The notes below the pieces were generated by a model. That model made no database searches, had not been told where the DNA came from, and saw only the letters and a list, made by a program, of their open reading frames with translations. A stretch of 64,000 nucleotides of DNA from Oceanobacillus indicireducens (GTDB lineage Bacteria > Bacillota > Bacilli > Bacillales > Amphibacillaceae): the NCBI RefSeq assembly GCF_014647195.1, contig NZ_BMOS01000001.1, positions 228,463-292,462 of the forward strand, given 5' to 3'. Position numbers and translations under genes: made by a program. The stretch's first letter is position 1. The number at the start of each line of letters is the position of its first letter. Positions 35,641-45,048 of this stretch are shown here, piece by piece.

Positions 35641-35940
35641 ATGAATATTCAGCTCAACCCCCATATGAAGGTACAGCCGGACATGTCAGTGAATAATCGG
35701 GCCACTCCGGCAGAAGCCCAAGCAAATTTTGCAAACACGTTAAAAGGTGCTATCGAGAATTTAAATGAATTGCAAGTTGAATCCGATAAAATGACAGATA
35801 AACTCGCTTCAGGAGAGGTACAAGATTTGCATCAAGTAATGATAACAGCTCAAAAAGCGAGTATCACACTTGAGACGACGGTAAAATTACAGCAAAAAGC
35901 AATTGATGCCTATAACGAAATAATGCGGATGCAAATATAA
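35641..35940 (+). CDS. fliE: flagellar hook-basal body complex protein FliE
   Basis: Joins the MS-ring to the rod. The 99-aa protein ends with the conserved helix VMITAQKASITLETTVKLQQ followed by KAIDAYNEIMRMQI. AAGGAGCAGG precedes ATG 35641. Standard position between flgC and fliF. Confidence 0.95.
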   Translation: MNIQLNPHMKVQPDMSVNNRATPAEAQANFANTLKGAIENLNELQVESDKMTDKLASGEVQDLHQVMITAQKASITLETTVKLQQKAIDAYNEIMRMQI

Positions 35941-36013
35941 TGGAAAACGACTATCGAAGAATATACATAGTATGTAACTATTTGATAAGCAGTGTATAGT
36001 GGTGGAGGATTTT

Positions 36014-37624
36014 ATGAAGGAAAAGTTATTGAAATGGAAAGAGTCATTTACAGCGTTTTGGAGAAATCGTTCAAAACAGCAAATGATATACATTGGATCG
36101 GCCGCAGGTATCCTTATCGTTATTATCGGCATCTCTTTTTACATGTTTAGCTCGAATGAAAGATTTGTGCCATTATATTCTAATTTATCCATTCAGGAAA
36201 CGAGTCAAATAAAAGCTGAACTTGATACAAGAGGTGTGCCCTATGAGTTAAAGGATAGCGGTACGACCATAACCGTACCTGAAGACCGAGTAGATACATT
36301 ACTTGTTGAACTTGCCGGACAAGGGCTACCGAGTAGTGGGAATATCGATTATTCTTTCTTCAGTGAAAACTCATCTTTCGGGACTACAGAAAATGAGTTT
36401 AATATGATGAAACTAGATGCGATGCAAACGGAATTAGCGAATTTAATTACAAGTATTGATGGCATCCAAAGTGCAGAAGTAATGATTAATCTGCCGGAAC
36501 AGACTGTATTTGTTGGCGAGGATACAGGGGAAACAACTGCAGCGATTGTGCTCGAAACGCAACCGGGCTATCAGTTTGAAGAACATCAGATTCGTGCCCT
36601 TTATCATTTAGTATCAAATGCAGTTCCGAATTTATCAAAAGAAAATATTGGGATCATGAATCAGTATTTTGAGTACTATGACCTTGATAACAATTCACAA
36701 TATGCAGTTCAAAATGCCCATGACTATCAACAAACCGTGAAAAAAGAAGTGGAACGTGATGTCCAGCGTAGGCTGCAACAGATGTTAGGGGCAATGGTTG
36801 GGCTTGATAACGTGATTGTGTCGGTTACCGCAGATATCGACTTCACACAGGAAAATCGGGTAGAAGAATTAGTTGAACCGGTTGATATTGAAAACATGGA
36901 AGGCCTTCCGGTGAGTTTAGAAACTATTCAGGAATCCTACACGGGAGACGCGGGTGAAGGTGGTGTCCCTGGAAGTGGTGAGAATGATGTGACAAACTAC
37001 CCAGGCGCTGTAGCTGGAGAAGATGGAGATTATGAGTTTGATAAGGAAGCAATCAATTATGAATTTAATCGAATTCGTAAAGAAATTGTGGAAAGTCCCT
37101 ATAAAATTCGTGACCTTGGTATTCAAGTAGCAGTCGATCGTGTGAAAGAAGGAGATGAAGAGAATCCGCAATTTCTGACGCAACAGGAGCAAAATGCGGT
37201 AGAAGAAGGAATATCATCGATCCTTGCCTCCATTCTCAACACGTCAATCGACACAGAAGACGGCGACGAGGTAGACCCAGAGGATAAATTCTCCATTGTC
37301 TTTCAGGAATTCTCGGGTAATCCGATTGTAGAAGAAGCAGAAAGTGCCGCTATTCCTACTTGGGTTTATATTGTTGCGGGAATTTTATTCTTACTCATTC
37401 TGGTGTTAGTCGTATTACTAATACGGAATAGACGAGAATCTGATCCGGAAGCAGTAGAAGTAGAAGAAGAAGCTCCGCGTAGAGAAGTTACGCAAAAGGT
37501 TCCTGATTTACCCGAACAAGATGAATCGGAATCAGTTGTTCGCAGGAAGCAATTAGAGAAGATAGCCGAGGAAAAACCGGAAGACTTTGCTAAATTATTA
37601 AGAAGCTGGATTGGCGAGGATTAG
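36014..37624 (+). CDS. fliF: flagellar MS-ring protein FliF
   Basis: Forms the membrane-embedded MS-ring. The 536-aa protein (same length as B. subtilis FliF) has two transmembrane segments (about residues 23-44 and 448-470), ring-building domains between them (VPLYSNLSIQETSQIKAEL, then GLPSSGNIDYSFF) and a cytoplasmic C-terminal tail that binds FliG (ending LLRSWIGED). ATG 36014 follows GGAGG; the longer frame from 35999 overlaps that site. Confidence 0.96.
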   Translation: MKEKLLKWKESFTAFWRNRSKQQMIYIGSAAGILIVIIGISFYMFSSNERFVPLYSNLSIQETSQIKAELDTRGVPYELKDSGTTITVPEDRVDTLLVELAGQGLPSSGNIDYSFFSENSSFGTTENEFNMMKLDAMQTELANLITSIDGIQSAEVMINLPEQTVFVGEDTGETTAAIVLETQPGYQFEEHQIRALYHLVSNAVPNLSKENIGIMNQYFEYYDLDNNSQYAVQNAHDYQQTVKKEVERDVQRRLQQMLGAMVGLDNVIVSVTADIDFTQENRVEELVEPVDIENMEGLPVSLETIQESYTGDAGEGGVPGSGENDVTNYPGAVAGEDGDYEFDKEAINYEFNRIRKEIVESPYKIRDLGIQVAVDRVKEGDEENPQFLTQQEQNAVEEGISSILASILNTSIDTEDGDEVDPEDKFSIVFQEFSGNPIVEEAESAAIPTWVYIVAGILFLLILVLVVLLIRNRRESDPEAVEVEEEAPRREVTQKVPDLPEQDESESVVRRKQLEKIAEEKPEDFAKLLRSWIGED

Positions 37625-37637
37625 GAGGAAAGTGTTC

Positions 37638-38645
37638 ATGGCAAGACAGAAACTTACCGGGAAACAAAAAGCGGCGATTCTATTAATCTCGTTAGGTCCC
37701 GATGTTTCCGCTCAAGTTTATAAACATTTAACGGAAGAAGAAATCGAGAAGCTAAGCTTGGAGATCTCTTCCGTTAAACGGGTGGATTCGGAAATGAAAG
37801 AAGAAGTTATTGAACAATTTCATCAAATAGTAATCGCTCAGGATTATATTACGCAGGGTGGTATCGGTTATGCGAAAACGGTTCTTGAAAAAGCTTTTGG
37901 TAAGCAGGAGGCTACTTCTATTATCAATCGCCTTACCTCATCCCTACAGGTAAGGCCTTTTGATTTTGCTAGAAAGGCAGATCCCCAGCAAGTGCTTAAC
38001 TTTATTCAAAATGAACACCCTCAGACAATTGCATTAGTGCTGTCTTACCTAGAACCGGAACAATCGGGACAAATTCTTTCCGAACTGCCGCAAGACGTAC
38101 AGGCAGATGTCGCACGAAGAATCGCAACGATGGATTCCACTTCGCCTGAGATCATTGCTCAAGTAGAGCGAGTGCTAGAGAATAATCTGTCGGCATCATT
38201 AACGGAGGATTATACACAAACGGGTGGCATCCAAGCAGTAGTAGAAGTGCTGAATGGGGTTGATCGTAGTACAGAACGGACTATTCTCGACACTTTAGAA
38301 GCACAAGATCCAGAGCTTGCTGACGAAATTAAAAAACGTATGTTTGTCTTTGAAGATATCGTTATTCTGGATAACCGGGCAATTCAGCGTGTTATCCGAG
38401 AAGTCGAAAATGATGACCTCCGTCTTGCATTGAAGGTTGCAAGTGAGGAAGTGAAAGGTGTTATTTTCACTAACATGTCCGAACGGATGGCGGAGACCTT
38501 TAAAGAGGAAATGGAATATATGGGGCCGGTTCGTTTACGTGATGTGGAAGAAGCCCAAATGAGAATCGTTGCAACAATCCGCAGACTAGAAGATATTGGT
38601 GAAATTGTTATCGCGAGAGGTGGAGGTGACGACATCATTGTCTAG
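37638..38645 (+). CDS. fliG: flagellar motor switch protein FliG
   Basis: Rotor protein that contacts the stator and sets rotation direction. The 335-aa protein begins MARQKLTGKQKAAILLISLG and contains the EHPQTIALVLSYL middle motif and the C-terminal charged torque helix region (FVFEDIVILDNRAIQRVIRE). ATG 37638 follows AGGAGG, which lies at the end of fliF. Confidence 0.97.
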   Translation: MARQKLTGKQKAAILLISLGPDVSAQVYKHLTEEEIEKLSLEISSVKRVDSEMKEEVIEQFHQIVIAQDYITQGGIGYAKTVLEKAFGKQEATSIINRLTSSLQVRPFDFARKADPQQVLNFIQNEHPQTIALVLSYLEPEQSGQILSELPQDVQADVARRIATMDSTSPEIIAQVERVLENNLSASLTEDYTQTGGIQAVVEVLNGVDRSTERTILDTLEAQDPELADEIKKRMFVFEDIVILDNRAIQRVIREVENDDLRLALKVASEEVKGVIFTNMSERMAETFKEEMEYMGPVRLRDVEEAQMRIVATIRRLEDIGEIVIARGGGDDIIV

Positions 38646-39387
38646 AGCGATGGAATCAAATGAACTTCCAAAACGAGAAATTAAAGTTAAGCCGATAGAA
38701 TATGTGAGAAAACAGTCGTCAGAAAAAGAATCAGAAGAAGCAATCGAAAACGTGTTAGCGAATCTTCAACAAGCAGAAGAAGAGCTAGAACAAATAGAGC
38801 AACGGAAGGCGACGATGCTTGCCGAGGTACAGACAGAAATCAACAAAGCGCGGGAAAACTGGGAAGAAGAAAAAGCCGTACTCATGGAAGCTGCCAAGAA
38901 GGCTGGGTACGAAGCTGGTTTCCAAGCGGGAAAGAAAGCAAGTATAGAACAGTACGAATCTCTACTAGCTGAGGCCAACAACATTGTCGATCTTGTTAAA
39001 GTTGACTATCAAAAGACTTTAGAGCAGACAGAAGATGCCATTACCGACATTGCTATTCATACAGCAGAAAAAATTCTTGGTGAAAAACTGAACGAATCAC
39101 CTGAAAAATTCTTAGAAATTGTCAGGCTGGCATTAAAGGAAATCAACGATCAATCCATTGTATCCATCTATCTTCATCCTAATAATTATGAAACTGTGTT
39201 GGCGCAAAAGACTGAACTGACGCGGATGCTAGAGAAGGATACGAAACTATCCCTATACATAGATGAAGAGTTACCGGAAAATAGTTGCATCATCGAACAC
39301 CCTTTTGGGCAAATCGATGCATCCATCGACACCCAGCTCGAAGCAATCCGCAACGCCTTAAAAGAATTAGTAATGGAGCATGAATGA
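38638..39387 (+). CDS. fliH: flagellar assembly protein FliH
   Basis: Regulatory stalk of the export ATPase FliI, similar to the peripheral stalk of F-type ATPases. The 249-aa protein is mainly coiled coil in the first half (residues about 35-95, repeated Glu, Gln and Ala) with a C-terminal globular domain (IAIHTAEKILGEKLNESP). I chose TTG 38638, about 9 nt after GGAGGTG and overlapping the end of fliG; ATG 38650 is the alternative. Confidence 0.92.
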   Translation: MSRAMESNELPKREIKVKPIEYVRKQSSEKESEEAIENVLANLQQAEEELEQIEQRKATMLAEVQTEINKARENWEEEKAVLMEAAKKAGYEAGFQAGKKASIEQYESLLAEANNIVDLVKVDYQKTLEQTEDAITDIAIHTAEKILGEKLNESPEKFLEIVRLALKEINDQSIVSIYLHPNNYETVLAQKTELTRMLEKDTKLSLYIDEELPENSCIIEHPFGQIDASIDTQLEAIRNALKELVMEHE

Positions 39388-40706
39388 TGATTGTAGAAGA
39401 CTATATTCAAGCGATTGAAAATGCTGATCCTTATAAACGCTATGGTAAAGTTTCACGTGTTGTTGGAATAATGATTGAATCACTCGGACCTGAAGCAAAC
39501 ATTGGAGAGGTCTGCTATATCCATTCTGCGACAAAGAAACGGAACCCGATACTAGCAGAGGTAGTAGGATTTAATAACGAGAATATTATCCTCATGCCAT
39601 ACAGTGAAGTGACTGAGATTGGTCCGGGATGTTTAGTCGAATCGACCGGCAACCCTTTAACGATTAAAGTGGGAAGAGGGTTGATAGGTACAGTGGTAGA
39701 TTCGCTCGGTAACCCGCTTGATGGTTCTCCGTTACCTAAGGGATTGTCCAGTTATTTGACGGAACAAGCGCCACCAAACCCACTAGAAAGACCGCCGATT
39801 CATGAGGCGAATCAAGTCGGTGTTAAAGTTATTGATGCCCTGCTTACGATGGGGAAAGGTCAACGTGTCGGTTTATTCGCAGGAAGTGGTGTGGGAAAAA
39901 GTACTTTACTAGGCATGATTGCTAGAAACAGTAATGCAGATATTAATGTCATTGCATTAATCGGCGAGCGAGGCAGAGAAGTGCGAGAATTTATCGAAAA
40001 AGATTTAGGCCCAGAAGGTTTGGCAAAATCTATCGTAGTTGTCGCCACATCTGATCAGCCTGCACTTATGCGAATTAAGGGTGCTTATACTGCTACCGCT
40101 ATTAGTGAATATTTTCGGGAACTTGGTTTTCAAGTTAATTTACTAATGGATTCTGTTACCCGTGTCGCCATGGCGCAACGGGAAATTGGGCTTGCCGTCG
40201 GTGAACCGCCGACAACGAAAGGATACACCCCGTCTGTGTTTTCCATCTTGCCCAAATTGCTGGAACGAACAGGTACGAATGCATTAGGTGCAATTACTGC
40301 ATTTTACACCGTTCTTGTCGATGGAGACGATATGAATGAACCGATCGCGGATGCTGTTCGAGGGATTTTAGACGGACACTTTGTAATGGACCGGAAATTA
40401 GCGGAGCGCGGCCAATATCCCGCAATTAATGTATTGAAATCAATCAGCCGTGTCATGAACCAAATAGCAAGTCGAGAGCACAAGCAAGTGGCCAGTGAGA
40501 TACGTTCTTTGATGGCGACATATGAAGAAAATAGTGAATTAATCCATATCGGAGCGTATAAGAAAGGCTCCAACCAAGAGATTGATCGTGCTATTACGTA
40601 TTATCCGAAAATCCAGCATTTTTTAAAGCAAGATGTCCAGGAAGATAATACTTTAGAAGAAGCGATTGATATGATGAGCCAGATCATTAATGGAGGAATG
40701 TCCTGA
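39384..40706 (+). CDS. fliI: flagellum-specific ATP synthase FliI
   Basis: Hexameric ATPase that drives unfolding and entry of flagellar export substrates. The 440-aa protein has P-loop GSGVGKST near residues 167-174 and the F1-beta-like GERGREVREFIE and SVTRVAMAQREIGLAVGEPP. It overlaps the fliH stop by 4 bp. The second ATG at 39387 is equally possible as start. Confidence 0.97.
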   Translation: MMIVEDYIQAIENADPYKRYGKVSRVVGIMIESLGPEANIGEVCYIHSATKKRNPILAEVVGFNNENIILMPYSEVTEIGPGCLVESTGNPLTIKVGRGLIGTVVDSLGNPLDGSPLPKGLSSYLTEQAPPNPLERPPIHEANQVGVKVIDALLTMGKGQRVGLFAGSGVGKSTLLGMIARNSNADINVIALIGERGREVREFIEKDLGPEGLAKSIVVVATSDQPALMRIKGAYTATAISEYFRELGFQVNLLMDSVTRVAMAQREIGLAVGEPPTTKGYTPSVFSILPKLLERTGTNALGAITAFYTVLVDGDDMNEPIADAVRGILDGHFVMDRKLAERGQYPAINVLKSISRVMNQIASREHKQVASEIRSLMATYEENSELIHIGAYKKGSNQEIDRAITYYPKIQHFLKQDVQEDNTLEEAIDMMSQIINGGMS

Positions 40707-41152
40707 TGTCACAAACCGTCTCATTAACAAAATTATTGAATGTTCGAGAAAATGAGAAAAAAGTTGCGCAGAAAGCATTTTTAAATTCACAGGAAGCTTT
40801 TGAAAAAGTAGCTACAAAGCTATACGAGCTTCTCAAGAAAAAGGAAATGGCAGAAGAATCCTATGATGAATTTATTCAAGATCAGACACCAGTTGAACGT
40901 ATTAAAGAACAGATTACGTATATTGAGAATCTGAATGATGCAATCATCCATTTGCAAAGAGAAGTTCAACTTGCAAGATCACAAATGGAAAAGAAACAAC
41001 AGCATTTAACAGATGCTCATATCGAGGTTAAGAAATTCGAAAGTATTATCGAAAATCGAAAAAAACAGGAAACAGACAGAAGAGCAAAGCTAGAAAAAGC
41101 GTTTATGGATGAAATTTCAATCAACCAATACTTAAGCAATCAAAATAGGTGA
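40706..41152 (+). CDS. fliJ: flagellar export chaperone FliJ
   Basis: A 148-aa coiled-coil protein that sits in the FliI hexamer like the gamma subunit of F1. It is almost entirely helical (LNVRENEKKVAQKAFLNSQ; QREVQLARSQMEKKQQ). Sequence conservation in the family is low; the assignment rests on length, coiled-coil character and position between fliI and ylxF. It starts on the last base of the fliI stop codon. Confidence 0.92.
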   Translation: MSQTVSLTKLLNVRENEKKVAQKAFLNSQEAFEKVATKLYELLKKKEMAEESYDEFIQDQTPVERIKEQITYIENLNDAIIHLQREVQLARSQMEKKQQHLTDAHIEVKKFESIIENRKKQETDRRAKLEKAFMDEISINQYLSNQNR

Positions 41153-41157
41153 ATTAA

Positions 41158-41751
41158 ATGGCCAGTAACATGAACTATGAAAAAAAGAAAATGAATCCAG
41201 TCCTATGGCTGTTATTTGCGGTCATTATACCTCTTTTCATCGTTATTGTAATTATCGTCGTCATCTTAAACTTTGCCGGATTCAGTGTTATGGATTGGAC
41301 AAAGGAGAAGGGTAGCGAGCTCCCTGTTATATCAAATTTTATAACAAGCCCAGAAGAGGATGCTTTAGAAGAGGAGATTTCCCGTTTAACGGAAGAACTG
41401 GAAACACAGACGAACGAACTCGAACAGATGGAGACGTATATAGCTGACTTAGAAACAACGATTGATCAAATGGAACAAGAAGCAGAACAAGAGGAATTGG
41501 GCAGCCCACCAGACGAGCCCGCTGAGCAAGAAGAGGAATCTGTAGCGGGGGAAACAGATAAATCCTTAAGAGATATGGCAAAAACATTTGAAAAAATGAA
41601 AGCAGCAAGTGCTGCAGCCATTCTCGCTAAAATGGATGAAGAACAAATTGTTCTGATTCTAAATGAGATCCCAAGCGACGCGCGAGGCGATATTTTGCAA
41701 GCAATGGAAGCGGAACTTGCTGCCAAACTTGCTGCTAAGATGCTGAATTAA
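41158..41751 (+). CDS. ylxF: YlxF / MotE-like flagellar protein
   Basis: A 197-aa protein with one membrane segment near the N-terminus (about residues 15-38), a coiled coil (about 60-110), and a C-terminal MgtE_N-type domain (MAKTFEKMKAASAAAILAKM; QIVLILNEIPSDARGDILQA). The architecture matches the MotE/YlxF family in flagellar operons. It is probably anchored in the membrane with the C-terminus outside; its exact role is not established in Bacillus. Confidence 0.85.
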   Translation: MASNMNYEKKKMNPVLWLLFAVIIPLFIVIVIIVVILNFAGFSVMDWTKEKGSELPVISNFITSPEEDALEEEISRLTEELETQTNELEQMETYIADLETTIDQMEQEAEQEELGSPPDEPAEQEEESVAGETDKSLRDMAKTFEKMKAASAAAILAKMDEEQIVLILNEIPSDARGDILQAMEAELAAKLAAKMLN

Positions 41752-41782
41752 TGAATGAACATCTTTGAAGGGAGGTGAGAAA

Positions 41783-43216
41783 ATGGAAGCGAATATGACG
41801 TTATGGCAATGGGTCGCTTTTATGGATTATCCAACTAAAGTAGGATCATCACCTGCCGAGTCGGATGAATTACAAAATGGCTCTGATTTTACGTACATGC
41901 TTGACGAGAAACTGACAGATTTGACAAAGACGAAGCAGGAGAATCGGACTGATGAGACGTCTGTGGAACAAGATGATTTACTTGAAATGCTGCGTTCCTT
42001 TTTCACGAAGCTAGATAAAGAAGACTTATTATCTATACTTGATGAGCTGGAAGAAACCGATGGTGTCTCTTGGGATGGAATGTTAACTGTTGAGGAAAAA
42101 GCTGATACGGAGCCTTCCACTAAGAAAACGGAAGATGACCCGCAAATAGTCAAGGAGACTGATGAAAAGGCAGATCTTGTTGAAACAATTCTAACCTTGA
42201 TTCATGCATTGCCTACAGAAAAAAGGGAAGAGTTTATCGGTAAATTCACTGGGCAAATGGAGCAGGTATCTGAAACGGATTTTGCACGAATATCAGGAGA
42301 TTTACCATCAAACTTAACAAACAACATATCAGTAAATCCTCCTGTTGACATGGCGGAACTAGAGAAGGAAGTCAATGAATTGTTCGTGGAAATTGAACAA
42401 AAACTCTCGCTGATTGAGACACAAGAAGATGTAGCAAGAGTCGCTCCGAAAATTCTTGAGTATTTAATGGCTTGGCAACAACTGAGTGAAAAAGCAGGTA
42501 ACCAAACTGAATTATTGCCGTTTGTAAAAAGAGAAACTAATAACCAAACACCGGCAATTTGGCAGGATCTTGTAAAGCTTTATCAACAGAAGATGAATTT
42601 TCATACAAAAAGTGTATATGCACTTGAATCAAAAGTGACGAACACAGATATCATCCGGTGGATCGGTAATGCTTTCGAAATGACAGTCCACAAAGAACAG
42701 CCAGTTACAACTGCTCAGGCACAGCCTGTGCAAATGCCAATTTCACAAGTGGAGCAAATGGTTATCCATCTGCCGTCAAACTCGGATAACAATCAAGCAG
42801 GAAAAGCGTTGATAGAACAGTTCAACCGATTGATTGATTCGAAGAGCATAGTCTTCCAGCAACCAAAAGGACAGCTTGCGATCACATTAAAACCGGCTAA
42901 CCTTGGAGAAATGCTCGTACGCTTTACCCAGGTTGATGGGGAAATGATTGTAAAAATCATGGTTACAACGAATGCTGCAAAGAAAATGCTTGAAGCAAAC
43001 GGACAACAATTAAGGCATATGTTCGCACCGCATCAAGTTGTGATTGAAAGAAATGAGACACTCGTACAACAATCACAAGCAACTTATAAAGAAGAAGGAC
43101 AAGCGGAGGGACATGAGCAAGATGATCAATCAACTTCTGATCATAAGGAAGAAAAGGATGAAAATGAAACATTTGCAAGTCTTTTTGATGAATTGATTTT
43201 AAATGAGAAAGTGTAG
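41783..43216 (+). CDS. fliK: flagellar hook-length control protein FliK
   Basis: Secreted ruler protein that stops hook growth by acting on FlhB. The 477-aa protein has a long poorly conserved N-terminal part rich in acidic residues and a C-terminal Flg_hook domain (about residues 350-430: QLAITLKPANLGEMLVRFTQ, IMVTTNAAKKMLEANGQQLR). ATG 41783 follows GGGAGGTGAG. Compare ylqG at 22416, which has a similar C-terminus outside this operon. Confidence 0.93.
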   Translation: MEANMTLWQWVAFMDYPTKVGSSPAESDELQNGSDFTYMLDEKLTDLTKTKQENRTDETSVEQDDLLEMLRSFFTKLDKEDLLSILDELEETDGVSWDGMLTVEEKADTEPSTKKTEDDPQIVKETDEKADLVETILTLIHALPTEKREEFIGKFTGQMEQVSETDFARISGDLPSNLTNNISVNPPVDMAELEKEVNELFVEIEQKLSLIETQEDVARVAPKILEYLMAWQQLSEKAGNQTELLPFVKRETNNQTPAIWQDLVKLYQQKMNFHTKSVYALESKVTNTDIIRWIGNAFEMTVHKEQPVTTAQAQPVQMPISQVEQMVIHLPSNSDNNQAGKALIEQFNRLIDSKSIVFQQPKGQLAITLKPANLGEMLVRFTQVDGEMIVKIMVTTNAAKKMLEANGQQLRHMFAPHQVVIERNETLVQQSQATYKEEGQAEGHEQDDQSTSDHKEEKDENETFASLFDELILNEKV

Positions 43217-43224
43217 GTGAAGAT

Positions 43225-43710
43225 ATGTATAAAGTTGATCCATCCTTCTACTTATCCAATCAACCGAATACAAGGGAGCCTAAGCCGGATCTTGATAAAG
43301 AGGGTTTTATGAAGATTCTAATCACACAGCTTCAGCAACAGGATCCAACTGATCCGATGGATAGTAAGGAAATGGTGGCGCAAATGACACAGCTTTCTTC
43401 TTTAGAACAGATGATGAATATGTCGCGTTCCATTGAAATGCTCGTCCAAAGCCAACTCGTTTCACCTGTGATTGAATACAGTCATATGATTGGGAAGTTT
43501 GTCTCTTACGAATTGGATAATGAAGACTCGGAAGAAGAAACTGAAAATAAAATGAAAACGGGCCGAGTTGTTGGAGTCAGTCAAAAAGATGGCTGGGCAA
43601 TACTTGAACTTGAAAATGGCGATAAAGTATATGCGGACGCTGTTAGAGAAGTAAGAAGTGAAGGTGAAGATACAGGTAAAGACGAAGGTAAAGATGAAGG
43701 TGAAGATTAA
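43225..43710 (+). CDS. flgD: flagellar hook capping protein FlgD (short form)
   Basis: Scaffold for hook polymerisation. The 161-aa protein carries the conserved N-terminal region (DKEGFMKILITQLQQQDPTD, MDSKEMVAQMTQLSSLEQM) and a small beta-domain, but no long C-terminal FlgD-Ig domain, as in B. subtilis FlgD. It ends in a repetitive acidic tail (GEDTGKDEGKDEGED) encoded by imperfect tandem copies of a GAAGGTAAAGAT-like unit. Confidence 0.93.
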   Translation: MYKVDPSFYLSNQPNTREPKPDLDKEGFMKILITQLQQQDPTDPMDSKEMVAQMTQLSSLEQMMNMSRSIEMLVQSQLVSPVIEYSHMIGKFVSYELDNEDSEEETENKMKTGRVVGVSQKDGWAILELENGDKVYADAVREVRSEGEDTGKDEGKDEGED

Positions 43711-43731
43711 ATAGGGATAAAGAGGATGTGA

Positions 43732-44109
43732 ATGGTTATGGATCACCGTATACACCAAATACCGAAGCAAGCATTACATTTTCCTAAATCCATTCCGGCA
43801 AAGCAGCAGACTTCGAATGTTTCTTTTAACGATATTTTAACAGAACAGCAGAAGTTGAAAGTAAGTAAACATGCTTCTGATCGAATAAAGGAAAGGAACA
43901 TCGATATCCCAGAGGAACTTTGGCAAACCATAGGGGAAAAAGTGCAAGAAGCAAGACAAAAAGGTATTACTGATTCATTAGTGGTATTGAATGAAGCAAC
44001 TCTATTAGTCAGCGCAAAGAATAATACTGTTGTAACTGCGCTTGATCGGCAGGAAGCGGGTAACCGAATCTTCACAAATATTAATGGAACGATTTTAATT
44101 GATGAGTAG
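43732..44109 (+). CDS. TIGR02530-type flagellar operon protein
   Basis: A 125-aa protein of the family found between flgD and flgE in many Bacillaceae and clostridia. The conserved part is KVSKHASDRIKERNIDIPEE and the C-terminal VTALDRQEAGNRIFTNINGT. Location suggests a role in hook assembly, but I know of no biochemical function. Either ATG 43732 or ATG 43738 could be the start; AGAGG is 6 nt before the first. No signal peptide. Confidence 0.85.
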   Translation: MVMDHRIHQIPKQALHFPKSIPAKQQTSNVSFNDILTEQQKLKVSKHASDRIKERNIDIPEELWQTIGEKVQEARQKGITDSLVVLNEATLLVSAKNNTVVTALDRQEAGNRIFTNINGTILIDE

Positions 44110-44132
44110 GCTGGACCATATTGGAAGCCCAA

Positions 44133-44160
44133 TAAGCTATCGACTGATTGACATAGCTTA
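44133..44160 (+). promoter_or_regulatory. hairpin in the flgE leader
   Basis: TAAGCTAT and ATAGCTTA form a perfect 8-bp stem with a 12-nt loop, 35 nt before flgE. There is no T-run directly after it. It may stabilise or process the mRNA of the highly needed hook gene. No other signal is visible in this 85-bp gap apart from the AAAGGAG ribosome site. Confidence 0.45.
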
Positions 44161-44194
44161 ATAAAAATAATGCATATTAAAGGAGAAATTAATT

Positions 44195-44989
44195 ATGTTA
44201 CGTTCTATGTATTCAGGTATTTCAGGTATGAAAAACTTTCAAACGAAACTAGATGTCATCGGGAATAATATCGCCAACGTCAGTACTTCAGGATTTAAAA
44301 AAGGGCGGGTTACATTTCAAGAAATGATGAGTCAAACGACAGCATCCGGACAAGCAGCAACAGCAACACGGGGTGGAAAGAACGCTTCCCAAGTCGGTCT
44401 CGGTTCCCAACAAGGAACAATTGATAATATCCATACCCAAGGATTCCGTCAAACGACGAATAACCCACTTGACCTTTCTATTCAAGGGGATGGGTATTTT
44501 GCAGTTGAAGCTAATGGAGAAACCTTTTACACAAGAGCCGGAAACTTCTATCTGGATGACCAAGGATATGTTGTGAACGCTGATGGAATGTATTTGCAGA
44601 CAGTGGATGGCGAACGAATTGAAATACCAGATAATGTTCAAAGCTTCAATATATTAACAGATGGTACTGTTGAGTATATCGATGCTGAAGGCGAGCGGCA
44701 AAATGCCGGTCAAATTGCAGTTGCCATTTTCTCGAATCCATCTGGATTAGTAAAAGATGGAAATAACTTATACAGAGAATCGGGAAGTTCTGGACCAGCG
44801 ACCCTCGTGGCACCAGAATCAGATCAGAGTACATCAGCAATCATCAGCAACTCCCTCGAAATGTCTAACGTTGACTTAGCAGAGGAGTTTACGGAAATGA
44901 TTACCGCTCAGCGTGGTTTCCAGGCGAATACGAGAATTATTACGACATCTGATGAGATTCTCCAAGAAATGGTAAATCTAAAACGATAA
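44195..44989 (+). CDS. flgE: flagellar hook protein FlgE (FlgG-like, short form)
   Basis: A 264-aa protein of the same length as the B. subtilis hook protein, which was first named FlgG. N-terminal MLRSMYSGISGMKNFQTKLD and IGNNIANVSTSGFKKGRV and C-terminal SNVDLAEEFTEMITAQRGFQ are the coiled-coil D0 segments of rod and hook proteins. Hook versus distal rod cannot be settled by sequence alone, but the position after flgD supports hook. AAAGGAG precedes ATG 44195. Confidence 0.92.
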   Translation: MLRSMYSGISGMKNFQTKLDVIGNNIANVSTSGFKKGRVTFQEMMSQTTASGQAATATRGGKNASQVGLGSQQGTIDNIHTQGFRQTTNNPLDLSIQGDGYFAVEANGETFYTRAGNFYLDDQGYVVNADGMYLQTVDGERIEIPDNVQSFNILTDGTVEYIDAEGERQNAGQIAVAIFSNPSGLVKDGNNLYRESGSSGPATLVAPESDQSTSAIISNSLEMSNVDLAEEFTEMITAQRGFQANTRIITTSDEILQEMVNLKR

Positions 44990-44990
44990 T

Positions 44991-45048
44991 AAGGAGGAGC
45001 GGGGTGACTTACTAAGAGGTTCGTCACTCCCGCCAAATTTATGAATTT
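44991..45048 (+). promoter_or_regulatory. swrD translation initiation region with intervening hairpin
   Basis: A strong Shine-Dalgarno AAGGAGGA (44991-44998) is followed by a hairpin: GCGGGGTGAC (44999-45008) with GTCACTCCCGC (45023-45033), one bulged A, 14-nt loop. The swrD ATG is at 45049, with no other ribosome site near it. Folding would bring the Shine-Dalgarno to about 15 nt from the start, against about 50 nt in linear form. A frame GTG-ACT-TAC-TAA also begins at 45004. Confidence 0.65.
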
